64,000 bases of DNA from JBBROS01 sp965199595 (lineage in GTDB: Bacteria; Pseudomonadota; Alphaproteobacteria; Acetobacterales; Acetobacteraceae): positions 2,914,001 through 2,978,000 of the forward strand of contig OZ241182.1 of the NCBI GenBank assembly GCA_965199595.1. The letters are read 5' to 3'. The notes under the pieces are model-generated. The model was given only the letters and a program-made list of their open reading frames with translations. It was not told the origin of the DNA and ran no database searches. A program made the position numbers and the translations under genes. Position 1 is the stretch's first letter; every line of letters begins with the position of its first letter. Below are positions 1 to 8,445 of this stretch, one piece after another.

Positions 1-923
1 TGCTTGTAGGGGTCGTCGCCACGGCCGAAATCCAGCTCCGTCACGCCCTCCTCGATCAGCGCGCGGATCATGTGCGCCGTCAGCAGCGTGCCGGGCGACA
101 GGGCCTTGGCGGCATCGTCATGCGCCAGCTTCAGCACCGTGGCGATGCCCTGGGCGCCCATCCAATCAACGGTCCAGTACTGCGCCGCGATGGGTTGCAC
201 GCCCTGCCACATCACACCCAGGCGCAAGCCTCCCTCGGCGGCCAGCCCCCGCAGCAGCACGCCGGTGAAGGCCGGAAAGGGCTCCGGCTCCTTCCAGCTG
301 CGGCCATACACCGCCTCGTAGGCGGCAATCGCCCCGGGCAACCCGGTTGCGGAAGACACGATCTCGAACCGGATGGCGGCATCGCGCGCCGCCAGGCGGC
401 CCTTGCGCCGGATGGTCTCGCGCAACGGACCCGGCCGGGCCGCCAGGTAGGCCGGCCAGTCCCGCCCCGCCAGCGGCTCGTGCCAGTTGCCGAACTGGTC
501 GAACCGGCTGGTCCGCAGCCCGGCACGGCGCACGCCCTTGAGGAAGGGTTCAAGGCCGGGCCAAGCCGGATCGAGCGCGTCCAGCACCACATGCGGCCAG
601 CGGCGCAGCTGACGGCCAAACGCCTGGCCCGCCGCCAGCGGATCGGCGGCAGGGGCCAGCAAGGGCTGGAACAGCACCGTATAGGGCGTGGTGAGGCTGC
701 CCAGCCGCCCCTGGTCCAGCCGCATCGGCAACACGGCGAGCGGCCCGGCCGCACCGGACAGCGCCATGTAGCAGGCCCGCGCACCAGGAGGCAGCGCCGC
801 CCGCTCCGTCGCTGCGAACCAGCCTCGCCGCGACTGCGCCCCCGGCCCGGCGGCGAACACCGCGTCCCACTCCGGCCCGAGCGCCTGCACCCGGTCAACC
901 AGGGCGAGCGTCAGCCCCGCCAC
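1..923 (-). CDS. FemAB/CelD-type GNAT acyltransferase (partial, C-terminus off the window)
   Basis: The visible ~307 residues look like a FemAB/CelD-type acyltransferase (BioF2-like GNAT fold). A basic segment (ETIRRKGRLAARD) lies mid-protein, and the motif LDFGRGDDPYK, typical of the acceptor-site end of this family, is reached just before the window edge. Known relatives acylate or aminoacylate envelope polysaccharides or peptidoglycan precursors; the substrate here cannot be read from sequence. The GTG at 923 is the only reasonable start near the conserved sequence. It overlaps the end of the upstream YdcF-like gene by 13 bases, which suggests translational coupling. A related acyltransferase lies on the other strand at 1777-2820, so two paralogues bracket the YdcF-like gene. 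The assignment to the broad family is good, the function open. Confidence 0.72.
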   Translation of the reverse strand, partial: MAGLTLALVDRVQALGPEWDAVFAAGPGAQSRRGWFAATERAALPPGARACYMALSGAAGPLAVLPMRLDQGRLGSLTTPYTVLFQPLLAPAADPLAAGQAFGRQLRRWPHVVLDALDPAWPGLEPFLKGVRRAGLRTSRFDQFGNWHEPLAGRDWPAYLAARPGPLRETIRRKGRLAARDAAIRFEIVSSATGLPGAIAAYEAVYGRSWKEPEPFPAFTGVLLRGLAAEGGLRLGVMWQGVQPIAAQYWTVDWMGAQGIATVLKLAHDDAAKALSPGTLLTAHMIRALIEEGVTELDFGRGDDPYK

Positions 924-1675
924 CGATAGGCGAACAGGCCGATCCATTCATGCAGCGCGAAATAGCTCCGCTGCCAGGCGCTGGCGCGCGGGATGAAGTC
1001 GAGGACCCGCCGGGTCGGCCAGGGGTCCAGCCGCACCGGCGCCGGCACCGCGTCGATCCCGGCGCGCGAGAAGGCGTAGAGCGAGCGCCGCATGTGCCAG
1101 GCATGGGTGACGAGATAGACCCGGTGCACCCCGGCCGCGCGCAGGATGGGCGCGCTGAACTGCGCGTTCTCCCAGGTGTTCTCCGACCGCGACTCGATCC
1201 ACTGCACCGGCACGCCGAAGTCCGAGGGCATCGACTTCCCCATCAGGGTGCCGACCGGCGGCGGCCCATTAACGATCCCGCCCGTCACCAGGACCGGCAG
1301 GCCGGTCCTGCGCTGCAGCGCCGCCCCGGCACGCTCCCGCTCCAGCGTCAGCGGCCCTATATCCAGCACGCCGGGCTCCGCCGTCAGCTCCACGTCGGCC
1401 GAGAGGATGACGATGGCCTCGGGTTCCGGCAGCGGCAGCACGGCGGCCGGGCCGAGCGAGGCGAGCAGCGACTGCGAGACATAGGGCGTGGACAGCAGCA
1501 CCGCCGGCACCAGGAACGCCGCGGCCATCCAGCGGCCAACCGGCGGTCCCAGCCGCCGGCCGACCCGGCGCGGAACCAGCAGGCACAGCAGCGCAAGCCA
1601 GACCAGGCTGGCCGGCGGCATCAGCAGCTCGATAAGGATGGCTCGAAACGAATACAGGGCCGGCTCGCTGCGCAA
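911..1675 (-). CDS. YdcF/ElyC-like DUF218 membrane protein
   Basis: An N-terminal membrane segment rich in Leu and a second hydrophobic stretch (AAAFLVPAVLLSTPYV) precede a DUF218 domain. Family hallmarks visible are the first strand AIVILSADVE, the turn VTGGI and the C-terminal block VYLVTHAWHMRRSLYAF with the conserved TxAxHM-RS pattern. ElyC/SanA-type relatives act in envelope biogenesis; the biochemical reaction is not established. No ATG fits well. The TTG at 1675 keeps the whole first membrane helix, whereas the ATG at 1621 would start inside it; neither has a clear ribosome site, so the start is uncertain. The stop overlaps the next gene on this strand. Confidence 0.75.
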   Translation of the reverse strand: MRSEPALYSFRAILIELLMPPASLVWLALLCLLVPRRVGRRLGPPVGRWMAAAFLVPAVLLSTPYVSQSLLASLGPAAVLPLPEPEAIVILSADVELTAEPGVLDIGPLTLERERAGAALQRRTGLPVLVTGGIVNGPPPVGTLMGKSMPSDFGVPVQWIESRSENTWENAQFSAPILRAAGVHRVYLVTHAWHMRRSLYAFSRAGIDAVPAPVRLDPWPTRRVLDFIPRASAWQRSYFALHEWIGLFAYRWRG

Positions 1676-1776
1676 TGCCCGCCGACCCTGCCAGTGTTGC
1701 GCCGCCAGCGAAAGGGCGCGACGTTCCAGCCATCGTTGCGCCGTCCACGCAACACCACTCCGCCACGACGGGAACG

Positions 1777-2820
1777 ATGCTCGAAGTCCGCGCCAGCGTC
1801 CCGAACCTCGGCGACCCCGCCTTCGCCGCACAATGGTGCGCCCTCGCCGTCCACGCCTCCCCGTTCCTGTCCTGGGAATGGATCGGCTGCCTCGCCGAAC
1901 TCCGGTACCCCGATCCCGTGCTGATCACCTCCCGCAACGCCAGCGGCCCGGTGGGCCTGGCGCTGTTCAACCGACGGCGGGGCCGATGGGGCACCCGCCT
2001 GCACCTGCACGAATCCGGTGATCCGGCGCAGGACGCGGTGTTCATGGAGCACAACGGCGTGCTGGCCCGGCCCGAGCACCAGGCCGAGGTGCTGGCGGCA
2101 ACGCTCGCCTGCGCCCGCCGCCTCGCCAGCGTGGTCGTGCTGAACGGCATCGACGACGCTGGGCTGGACGCCGCCCGTGCCGCCCCGGGAATCATCGGTG
2201 GGCTGCACAGCCGCACCGCCCCATTCCTGCCGCTGGCCCCCGGCGGCACAGTGCTGCCCCTGCTCAGCCGCAACACGCGCGCCCAGCTGCGGCGGTCCGA
2301 CCGCTTCTATGCCGGGCAGGGCCCCCTCACCGTGACCCGCGCCGCGACCGTGCCGCTGGCGCTCACCTGGTTGGCGCAGCTGATGGCGCTGCACGCCGAG
2401 ACCTGGGCCGCACGCGGGATCGAGAGCGGCTTTCTGGCGCCAGCCGTGCAGCGCTTCCATCAAGCACTGGTGGAGCGCGGCGTTCCCACCGGCCTCGTGC
2501 ACCTGCTGCGGATAACGGCAGGGGATTCGGTGGTCGGGTATCTGCTGAACTTGTCCAGCAACGGCCATGTGGCGGCCTACCAGAGCGGGTTCGACTATGC
2601 GGGCGCCGGGCCACACGGCAAGCCGGGGCTGACCTGTCATGCCGCGGCCATCGGCCATGCCTGGGCGAATGGCGCATCGGAATACGATTTCCTGGCTGGG
2701 GACAGCCGCTACAAGCGCAGCTTCGCCACCGGATCGCGCGAGCTGCACTGGCTGCTTCTCTGCCAGCGCTTCTCACCGGCCGGGGCCATGGCGGCGGCCC
2801 GGCGGCTGCTCGGCCGCTAG
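1777..2820 (+). CDS. FemAB/CelD-type GNAT acyltransferase
   Basis: A 347-residue protein of the same broad family as the gene at the left edge. Conserved points are FLSWEWIGCL near the N-terminus, a basic mid-segment (RNTRAQLRRSDRFY) and the C-terminal YDFLAGDSRYKRSF, the family's glycine/aspartate/lysine block. It is probably cytoplasmic and acts on an envelope precursor or exopolysaccharide; the substrate is unknown. The reading frame opens earlier (1675) but that part overlaps the divergent YdcF-like gene and lacks family similarity, so the ATG at 1777 is preferred. It is followed by 93 bases carrying the promoter of the urea transporter. Confidence 0.75.
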   Translation: MLEVRASVPNLGDPAFAAQWCALAVHASPFLSWEWIGCLAELRYPDPVLITSRNASGPVGLALFNRRRGRWGTRLHLHESGDPAQDAVFMEHNGVLARPEHQAEVLAATLACARRLASVVVLNGIDDAGLDAARAAPGIIGGLHSRTAPFLPLAPGGTVLPLLSRNTRAQLRRSDRFYAGQGPLTVTRAATVPLALTWLAQLMALHAETWAARGIESGFLAPAVQRFHQALVERGVPTGLVHLLRITAGDSVVGYLLNLSSNGHVAAYQSGFDYAGAGPHGKPGLTCHAAAIGHAWANGASEYDFLAGDSRYKRSFATGSRELHWLLLCQRFSPAGAMAAARRLLGR

Positions 2821-2844
2821 CCCCGAAACGCCCCTGGGGCGGAA

Positions 2845-2860
2845 TGGCACGCATGTTGCA
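2845..2860 (+). promoter_or_regulatory. Sigma-54 (RpoN) promoter of the urt operon
   Basis: TGGCAC, five bases, TTGCA: the consensus -24/-12 promoter. The invariant GG (2846-2847) and GC (2858-2859) are exactly ten bases apart. It lies 54 bases before the urtA start, leaving a leader of about 40 bases. Sigma-54 promoters of nitrogen-scavenging transporters are usually activated by NtrC; no clear NtrC palindrome was found upstream by eye. Confidence 0.85.
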
Positions 2861-2913
2861 TGGCTTCATCACGCAGCCGCGAGCGGCCGTCAACCAAGCA
2901 ATGAGGACGAATC

Positions 2914-4221
2914 ATGGGATTGATGCGAGACTGGGTGCGTGGCGCCAGCATGGCCGCCGCCGCCGTCGTGCTGCTGAACGCGGCACCGGCGCGGGCCCAG
3001 GCCACCGACACCGGACCAGTCAAGATCGGCATCCTGCACAGCCTCTCCGGCACCATGGCCATTAGCGAGACCACGCTGAAGGACGTCATGCTCATGCTGA
3101 TCGACGAGCAGAACAAGAAGGGCGGCGTCATGGGCCGCAAGCTCGAGGCCGTCGTCGTCGACCCGGCTTCCAACTGGCCGCTGTTCGCCGAAAAGGCCCG
3201 CGAGCTGATCACCGTGCAGAAGGTCGCCGCCGTGTTCGGCTGCTGGACCTCGGTGTCCCGCAAGTCCGTGCTGCCGGTTTTCGAGGAAACCAACAACATC
3301 CTGTTCTACCCCGTCCAGTATGAGGGCGAGGAGAGCAGCAAGAACGTGTTCTACACCGGCGCCGCACCGAACCAGCAGGCAATTCCGGCCGTCGATTACC
3401 TGGCGTCCGAGGAGAAGGTGCAGCGCTGGGTGCTGGCCGGCACCGACTACGTCTATCCCCGCACCACCAACAAGATCCTGGAAGCCTACCTGAAATCCAA
3501 GGGCGTGAAGCAGGAGGACATCCTGATCAACTACACCCCCTTCGGTCACAGCGACTGGCAGACCATTGTCGCCGACATCAAGAAGTTCGGCAGCGCCGGC
3601 AAGAAGACGGCCGTGGTCAGCACCATCAACGGTGATGCCAACGTGCCGTTCTACAAGGAGCTCGGCAACCAGGGCATCAAGGCGACCGACATCCCGGTGA
3701 TCGCCTTCTCCGTGGGCGAGGAGGAACTGGCCGGCATCGACACCAAGCCGCTGCTGGGCCACCTGGCCGCCTGGAACTACTTCATGAGCGTCGACAACAC
3801 CGAGAACAAGGCGTTCATCGCCAAGTGGCAGGCCTTCACCAAGAACCCGAAGCGTGTGACCAACGACCCGATGGAGGCCCACGTCATCGGCTTCGCCATG
3901 TGGGTGAAGGCGGTCGAGAAGGCCGGCAGCTTCGAGCCCGCCAAGGTGATCGACGCCATGATCGGCGTCACCGCGCCCAACCTCTTGGGCGGCGTCTCGG
4001 CCATGATGCCGAACCACCACATCACCAAGCCGGTGCTGATCGGCGAGATCCAGGACAACGGCCAGTTCAACATCGTCAGCACCACGCCCGGGCTGATCGT
4101 GGCGCAGGAGTGGTCGCCCTACCTGGAGGGCTCGCGCGACCTGATCGCCGATTGGCGGCCGCCGATGTCCTGCGGCAACTTCAACGTCAAGACCGGCAAG
4201 TGCGGCGGCGCCAGCAAGTAA
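2914..4221 (+). CDS. urtA: Urea ABC transporter substrate-binding protein
   Basis: Periplasmic receptor that delivers urea to the UrtBCDE permease. An N-terminal signal peptide (hydrophobic ASMAAAAVVLLNAAPARA, cleavage near residue 28) leads into a type I periplasmic binding fold that starts VKIGILHSLSGTMA. It matches UrtA along its length: DEQNKKGG, VFGCWTSVSRKSVLPVFEE, FYPVQYEGEE, and a C-terminus with a Cys pair around CGNFNVKTGKCGG. The length of 435 residues is normal. GAGGA eight bases before the ATG supports the start. It is the first gene of urtABCDE, behind the sigma-54 promoter, and the hairpin after its stop may raise its yield relative to the permease genes. Confidence 0.95.
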   Translation: MGLMRDWVRGASMAAAAVVLLNAAPARAQATDTGPVKIGILHSLSGTMAISETTLKDVMLMLIDEQNKKGGVMGRKLEAVVVDPASNWPLFAEKARELITVQKVAAVFGCWTSVSRKSVLPVFEETNNILFYPVQYEGEESSKNVFYTGAAPNQQAIPAVDYLASEEKVQRWVLAGTDYVYPRTTNKILEAYLKSKGVKQEDILINYTPFGHSDWQTIVADIKKFGSAGKKTAVVSTINGDANVPFYKELGNQGIKATDIPVIAFSVGEEELAGIDTKPLLGHLAAWNYFMSVDNTENKAFIAKWQAFTKNPKRVTNDPMEAHVIGFAMWVKAVEKAGSFEPAKVIDAMIGVTAPNLLGGVSAMMPNHHITKPVLIGEIQDNGQFNIVSTTPGLIVAQEWSPYLEGSRDLIADWRPPMSCGNFNVKTGKCGGASK

Positions 4222-4241
4222 CCGCTGGCTGATCCGCCCCG

Positions 4242-4265
4242 CGCCCCACCCAGCCGGGTGGGGCG
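4242..4265 (+). terminator. Strong hairpin between urtA and urtB (attenuator or mRNA stabiliser)
   Basis: A perfect 10-bp stem (CGCCCCACCC pairing with GGGTGGGGCG) with a four-base AGCC loop begins 20 bases after the urtA stop. There is no T-run, so it is probably not a full intrinsic terminator. It may instead be a partial terminator or a 3'-end stabiliser that gives excess binding protein, common after such genes. urtB follows 54 bases later. Confidence 0.6.
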
Positions 4266-4319
4266 GCCGCCAAAGCCTGCTCCGACCCGCCAAAGGATCA
4301 AGGAAACACCTTCAGCCCC

Positions 4320-5882
4320 ATGCGCCTGATCCTCCTCTTCCTGCTCCTCGCCCTGCCCGCCCGCGCCGAGATCCCCGGGCTCGCCCAGCTCGGCGGCGGC
4401 TTCGAGGACGTGCGCCGGGGCATCGAGAGCCTCGCCACCTCCGGCAGCCCGCGCGCCGCCCCGATCCTGGATGCGCTCCAGGCCGGCCGCCTGTTCGCCC
4501 GGCCCGGCGGCACCCCCGTGCTGAAAACCGAGGATGGCACCACGGTGGACGCCGAGACCGGCACCCCGGTCGCCGACGCCACCGGTCTGCGGCCCGTTCG
4601 CCTCAACAACACGGTCCGCCGCGCGCTGGAGGCCGCACAGGGCGCGCTCCGCCTGTTCGCCGCCGATGCCGCCACCCGTGCCGATGCCGCGGAGGCCGTG
4701 TTCAAGTCCCGCGATGCCGCCGCCCTGCCCGCCCTGGACCGCGCCCTGGCCGCGGAGAAGGATGCCGGCATCGCCGCCACAATGCGCCAGGCCCGCGCCG
4801 CCGCGCTGCTCGCCCATGCGGATGCGGCGGAATCCGACAAGCTCGCCGCCATCGCCGCACTCCGCACCCGCGGCGATCTGGATGCGCGGGCGGTGCTGGC
4901 CTCGCTGCCGCCGGGTCAGCCGCCCGCGGTGGTGGGCGCTGCGGCGGCGGCCGTGGCAGGCATCGACTGGCAGCTGCAGCTGTGGAACCTGGTGCAGGGC
5001 GCCTTCTATGGCGTGAGCCTCGGCTCCGTGCTGCTGCTGGCCGCCATCGGCCTCGCCATCACCTTCGGCGTGATGGGCGTCATCAACATGGCGCATGGCG
5101 AGATGGTGATGATCGGCGCCTATGTGACGTTCATGGTGCAGGAGGTGATCCGCAGCCACGCCCCGGGCCTGTTCGGCAGCAGCCTGTTCATCGCGGTGCC
5201 GCTGGCCTTCCTGGTCTCGGGCCTGATCGGCGTGCTGGTCGAGCGCGGCCTGATCCGCTTCCTGTATGGCCGCCCGCTGGAGACGCTGCTCGCCACCTTC
5301 GGCCTCTCCCTGGTGCTGCAGCAGGCGGTGCGCTCGCTGTTCGGCCCCAGCAACCGCGAGGTGGGTACGCCTGCCTGGATGAGCGGTGCCGGCAGGCTCG
5401 GGCAGCTCACCATCACCTACAACCGCCTCGCCATCATCATCTTCGCCGTGCTGGTGCTGGCGGCGCTGATGGCGACGCTGCGCTACAGCTCGCTCGGCCT
5501 GCGGATGCGGGCGGTGACGCAGAACCGCCGCATGGCCGCCGCCATGGGCATCCGCACCCCGTGGATCGATGCGATGACCTTCGGCCTCGGCTCCGGCATC
5601 GCCGGAATGGCCGGCGTGGCGCTGAGCCAGATCGACAACGTGAGCCCCAACCTGGGCCAGGGCTACATCATCGACAGCTTCATGGTCGTGGTGTTCGGCG
5701 GCGTCGGCAATCTGTGGGGCACGGCGCTGAGCGCCCTGACGCTCGGTGTCGTCAACAAGTTCCTGGAGCCGGTGGCGGGCGCGGTGCTGGGCAAGATCGT
5801 GGTGCTGGTGCTGCTGATCCTGTTCATCCAGCGCCGCCCGCGCGGCATGTTCCCGCTCAAGGGCCGCGCGGTGGAATCATGA
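4320..5882 (+). CDS. urtB: Urea ABC transporter permease UrtB
   Basis: Inner-membrane permease of the LivH type with the extended N-terminus characteristic of UrtB. A signal-like segment (MRLILLFLLLALPARA) is followed by about 200 residues of a periplasmic helical domain with degenerate repeats (RADAAEAVFKSRD, LPALDRALAAEKD), then the membrane domain from about residue 220 with GVMGVINMAHGEMVMIGAY, LETLLATFGLSLVLQQ and VVVFGGVGNLWGT. The 520-residue length fits. It is translationally coupled to urtC by an ATGA overlap. Confidence 0.94.
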   Translation: MRLILLFLLLALPARAEIPGLAQLGGGFEDVRRGIESLATSGSPRAAPILDALQAGRLFARPGGTPVLKTEDGTTVDAETGTPVADATGLRPVRLNNTVRRALEAAQGALRLFAADAATRADAAEAVFKSRDAAALPALDRALAAEKDAGIAATMRQARAAALLAHADAAESDKLAAIAALRTRGDLDARAVLASLPPGQPPAVVGAAAAAVAGIDWQLQLWNLVQGAFYGVSLGSVLLLAAIGLAITFGVMGVINMAHGEMVMIGAYVTFMVQEVIRSHAPGLFGSSLFIAVPLAFLVSGLIGVLVERGLIRFLYGRPLETLLATFGLSLVLQQAVRSLFGPSNREVGTPAWMSGAGRLGQLTITYNRLAIIIFAVLVLAALMATLRYSSLGLRMRAVTQNRRMAAAMGIRTPWIDAMTFGLGSGIAGMAGVALSQIDNVSPNLGQGYIIDSFMVVVFGGVGNLWGTALSALTLGVVNKFLEPVAGAVLGKIVVLVLLILFIQRRPRGMFPLKGRAVES

Positions 5883-6982
5883 AGGCCGCGCCCTCCCTCA
5901 CCCTCGCCTGCGTGCTGGGCGGTGCCCTGCTGCTGGTGGCGCTGAACATGGGCGTGCCGGCCAGCAGCGCCGTGCATGTGCCGACCTACGTGGTCTCGCT
6001 GCTCGGCAAGTACCTGAGCTTTGCCATCCTGGCCCTGGCGCTGGACCTGGTCTGGGGCTTCGCGGGCATCCTCAGCCTGGGCCATGCCGCCTTTTTCGCC
6101 CTGGGTGGCTACGCAATGGGCATGTACCTGCTGCGCCAGGTCGGCACCCGCGGCCAGTATGGCAACGTGCTGCCGGATTTCATGGTGTTCCTCAACTACA
6201 AGGCCCTGCCCTGGTATTGGGAGGGCTTTGACTGGTTCCCCTACGCCATGCTGATGGCGCTGGTGGTGCCCGCGGTCCTGGCCGGGGTGTTCGGCTGGCT
6301 GGCGTTCCGCAGCCGGGTCACGGGGGTGTACCTCTCGATCATCACCCAGGCGCTGACCTACGCGCTGCTGCTGGCCTTCTTCCGCAACGACATGGGGTTC
6401 GGCGGCAATAACGGCCTGACCGACTTCAAGGAGTTGCTCGGCTTCCCCCTTTCCGCCGACGCCACACGCTGCGGCCTGCTGGTCGCCACCGCCCTGTGCC
6501 TCTCCGCGCTGTATCTCATGGCGCGCTGGCTGACCCGGTCCCGCTTCGGCAAAGTATTGGTCGCCGTCCGCGACACCGAAAGCCGCACCCGCTTCCTCGG
6601 CTACTGGCCCGAGCACTACAAGCTCGTGGTCTGGACGCTGTCCGCCGTCATGGCGGCCATCGGCGGTGCGCTGTATGTCCCGCAGGTCGGCATCATCAAC
6701 CCCGGGGAGTTCGCCCCGCAGAACTCCATCGAGGCGGTGATCTGGGTCGCGGTCGGCGGCCGCGGTACCCTTCATGGCGCCATCCTGGGCGCAGTGCTGG
6801 TCAACCTCGCCAAGACGATCCTGACCGGCCAGCTGCCGGAAGTCTGGTTGTTCGCGCTCGGCTTCCTGTTCATCGTCGTCACGCTGTTCCTGCCGCGCGG
6901 CCTGATCGGCCTGGTGCGCCCGCCGCGCCCGACCGAACCGCCCGTGCCTGTCGTAAGCGAAGCGACCGGGGTGAAGATATGA
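5879..6982 (+). CDS. urtC: Urea ABC transporter permease UrtC
   Basis: Second inner-membrane permease of the complex, LivM type, 367 residues with repeated hydrophobic segments. Family blocks visible are LVWGFAGILSLGHAAFFALGG, GVYLSIITQALTYAL, FGGNNGLTDF and VAVGGRGTLHGAILGA. The last two surround the region that contacts the ATPase. Its ATG overlaps the urtB stop and its TGA overlaps the urtD start, as expected for a complex made in fixed ratio. Confidence 0.94.
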   Translation: MKAAPSLTLACVLGGALLLVALNMGVPASSAVHVPTYVVSLLGKYLSFAILALALDLVWGFAGILSLGHAAFFALGGYAMGMYLLRQVGTRGQYGNVLPDFMVFLNYKALPWYWEGFDWFPYAMLMALVVPAVLAGVFGWLAFRSRVTGVYLSIITQALTYALLLAFFRNDMGFGGNNGLTDFKELLGFPLSADATRCGLLVATALCLSALYLMARWLTRSRFGKVLVAVRDTESRTRFLGYWPEHYKLVVWTLSAVMAAIGGALYVPQVGIINPGEFAPQNSIEAVIWVAVGGRGTLHGAILGAVLVNLAKTILTGQLPEVWLFALGFLFIVVTLFLPRGLIGLVRPPRPTEPPVPVVSEATGVKI

Positions 6983-7737
6983 CCGCCATCGGCCCGGTCT
7001 CCGACACCCTGCTGTATCTCAACGAGGTCAGCGTCAGCTTCGACGGCTTCCGCGCCCTCAACAACCTGGCCCTCATCCTCGCCCCCGGTGAGATGCGCGC
7101 CGTGATCGGGCCCAACGGGGCCGGCAAGACCACCATGATGGACGTCATCACCGGCAAGACCCGGCCCGACGCCGGCCAGGTGGTGTTCGGCGCCGACACC
7201 GACCTCACCCGCCTCGACGAACCCCGCATTGCCGCCCTCGGCATCGGCCGCAAGTTCCAGAAACCCACGGTGTTCGAGCCGCTGACCGTCTGGGACAACC
7301 TGCTGCTCTCCCTTTCCGGCGACCGCCGCCCCTGGTTCACCCTGCGCGCCCGCCAGACCGGCACGGAACGCGACCGCATCGACGCCATCCTCGCCACCAT
7401 CCGCCTCACCGACCATCGCCTCCGCCGCGCCGGCGACCTCAGCCACGGGCAGAAGCAGTGGCTGGAAATCGGCATGCTGCTGGCCCAGGACCCCAGCCTG
7501 CTACTGGTGGACGAACCCGTGGCCGGCATGACCGACGCTGAAACCGAGCAGACCGCGGAACTGCTGGTCGAGATCAACCGCACCCGCAGCGTGGTGGTGG
7601 TCGAGCACGACATGGCGTTCGTCCGCGCCCTGGGGGTGAAGGTCACCTGCCTGCATGAGGGCAGCGTGCTCAGTGAAGGCACCATCGACCATGTCAGCGA
7701 AGACCCCAAAGTGATCGAGGTCTATCTTGGACGGTAA
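6979..7737 (+). CDS. urtD: Urea ABC transporter ATP-binding protein UrtD
   Basis: Cytoplasmic ATPase of the LivG branch, 252 residues. Walker A is GPNGAGKTT, the signature region is DLSHGQKQWLEIGMLL, Walker B is LLLVDEPVAGM and the switch histidine lies in VVEHDMAFVR. The motif GRKFQKPTVFEPLTVWDNL is typical of UrtD. Coupled to urtC upstream by ATGA and overlapping urtE by 11 bases. Confidence 0.94.
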   Translation: MTAIGPVSDTLLYLNEVSVSFDGFRALNNLALILAPGEMRAVIGPNGAGKTTMMDVITGKTRPDAGQVVFGADTDLTRLDEPRIAALGIGRKFQKPTVFEPLTVWDNLLLSLSGDRRPWFTLRARQTGTERDRIDAILATIRLTDHRLRRAGDLSHGQKQWLEIGMLLAQDPSLLLVDEPVAGMTDAETEQTAELLVEINRTRSVVVVEHDMAFVRALGVKVTCLHEGSVLSEGTIDHVSEDPKVIEVYLGR

Positions 7738-8437
7738 AGGTTTCCTCAAGGTTAACGGTGTCAGCCTGCACTACGGCGCCGCCATCGCGCTCCGCAATGT
7801 CTCGGTGCAGGTCGGGGTCGGCCGGGTCACGTGCCTGCTGGGCCGCAACGGCGTCGGCAAGACCAGCCTGCTGCGGGCCATCACCGGGGCACACCCGGTC
7901 AGCGCCGGGTCGATCGTATGGGACGGCGCGGACGTGACCGGGCTGCCGACCTACGCCCGCGCCCGGCGCGGCATCGCCTGGGTGCCGCAGGGCCGCGACA
8001 TCTTCCCGCTGCTCACGGTCCGCGAGAACCTCGAGACCGGGTTCGCCGTGCTGCCCCGGCGCGAACGCCGCATCGACGACGAGATTTTCGACCTCTTCCC
8101 GATCCTCAAAACCATGCTGCGGCGGCGGGGCGGCGACCTCTCGGGCGGCCAGCAGCAACAGCTCGCCATCGCCCGCGCCCTGATCATGAAGCCCCGCCTG
8201 CTGGTGCTGGACGAGCCGACCGAGGGCATCCAGCCAAGCATCATCAAGGACATCGGCCAGGTCATCGCCCTGCTGCGCAGCCGCGGCACCATGGCGATCC
8301 TGCTGGTGGAGCAATACCACGACTTCGCCCGTGAACTCGCGGACACGCTGTGCATCATGGACCGCGGCGACATCGTGCTGAACGGCCCGCCGGACAGCCT
8401 GGACGAGAACGAGGTGCGGCGGCGGCTCTCGGTTTGA
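7727..8437 (+). CDS. urtE: Urea ABC transporter ATP-binding protein UrtE
   Basis: Second ATPase of the complex, LivF branch, 236 residues. Walker A is GRNGVGKTS, the signature LSGGQQQQLAIARAL, Walker B LLVLDEPTEGIQPS and the switch histidine-equivalent region LLVEQYHDFAREL; the Q-Y in place of the usual EH-D order is normal for LivF/UrtE. The start is a TTG at 7727, supported by GAGG seven bases upstream and the absence of an ATG near the conserved N-terminus. It ends eight bases before the convergent amidohydrolase gene. Confidence 0.93.
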   Translation: MDGKGFLKVNGVSLHYGAAIALRNVSVQVGVGRVTCLLGRNGVGKTSLLRAITGAHPVSAGSIVWDGADVTGLPTYARARRGIAWVPQGRDIFPLLTVRENLETGFAVLPRRERRIDDEIFDLFPILKTMLRRRGGDLSGGQQQQLAIARALIMKPRLLVLDEPTEGIQPSIIKDIGQVIALLRSRGTMAILLVEQYHDFARELADTLCIMDRGDIVLNGPPDSLDENEVRRRLSV

Positions 8438-8445
8438 GCCCGGTG

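Noticed and set aside
72..929. Long plus-strand open frame at the left edge
   Set aside because: It is antisense to the acyltransferase, is very rich in Arg/Gly/Pro and has no recognisable motif; typical shadow in high-GC DNA. The same applies to most other long antisense frames.
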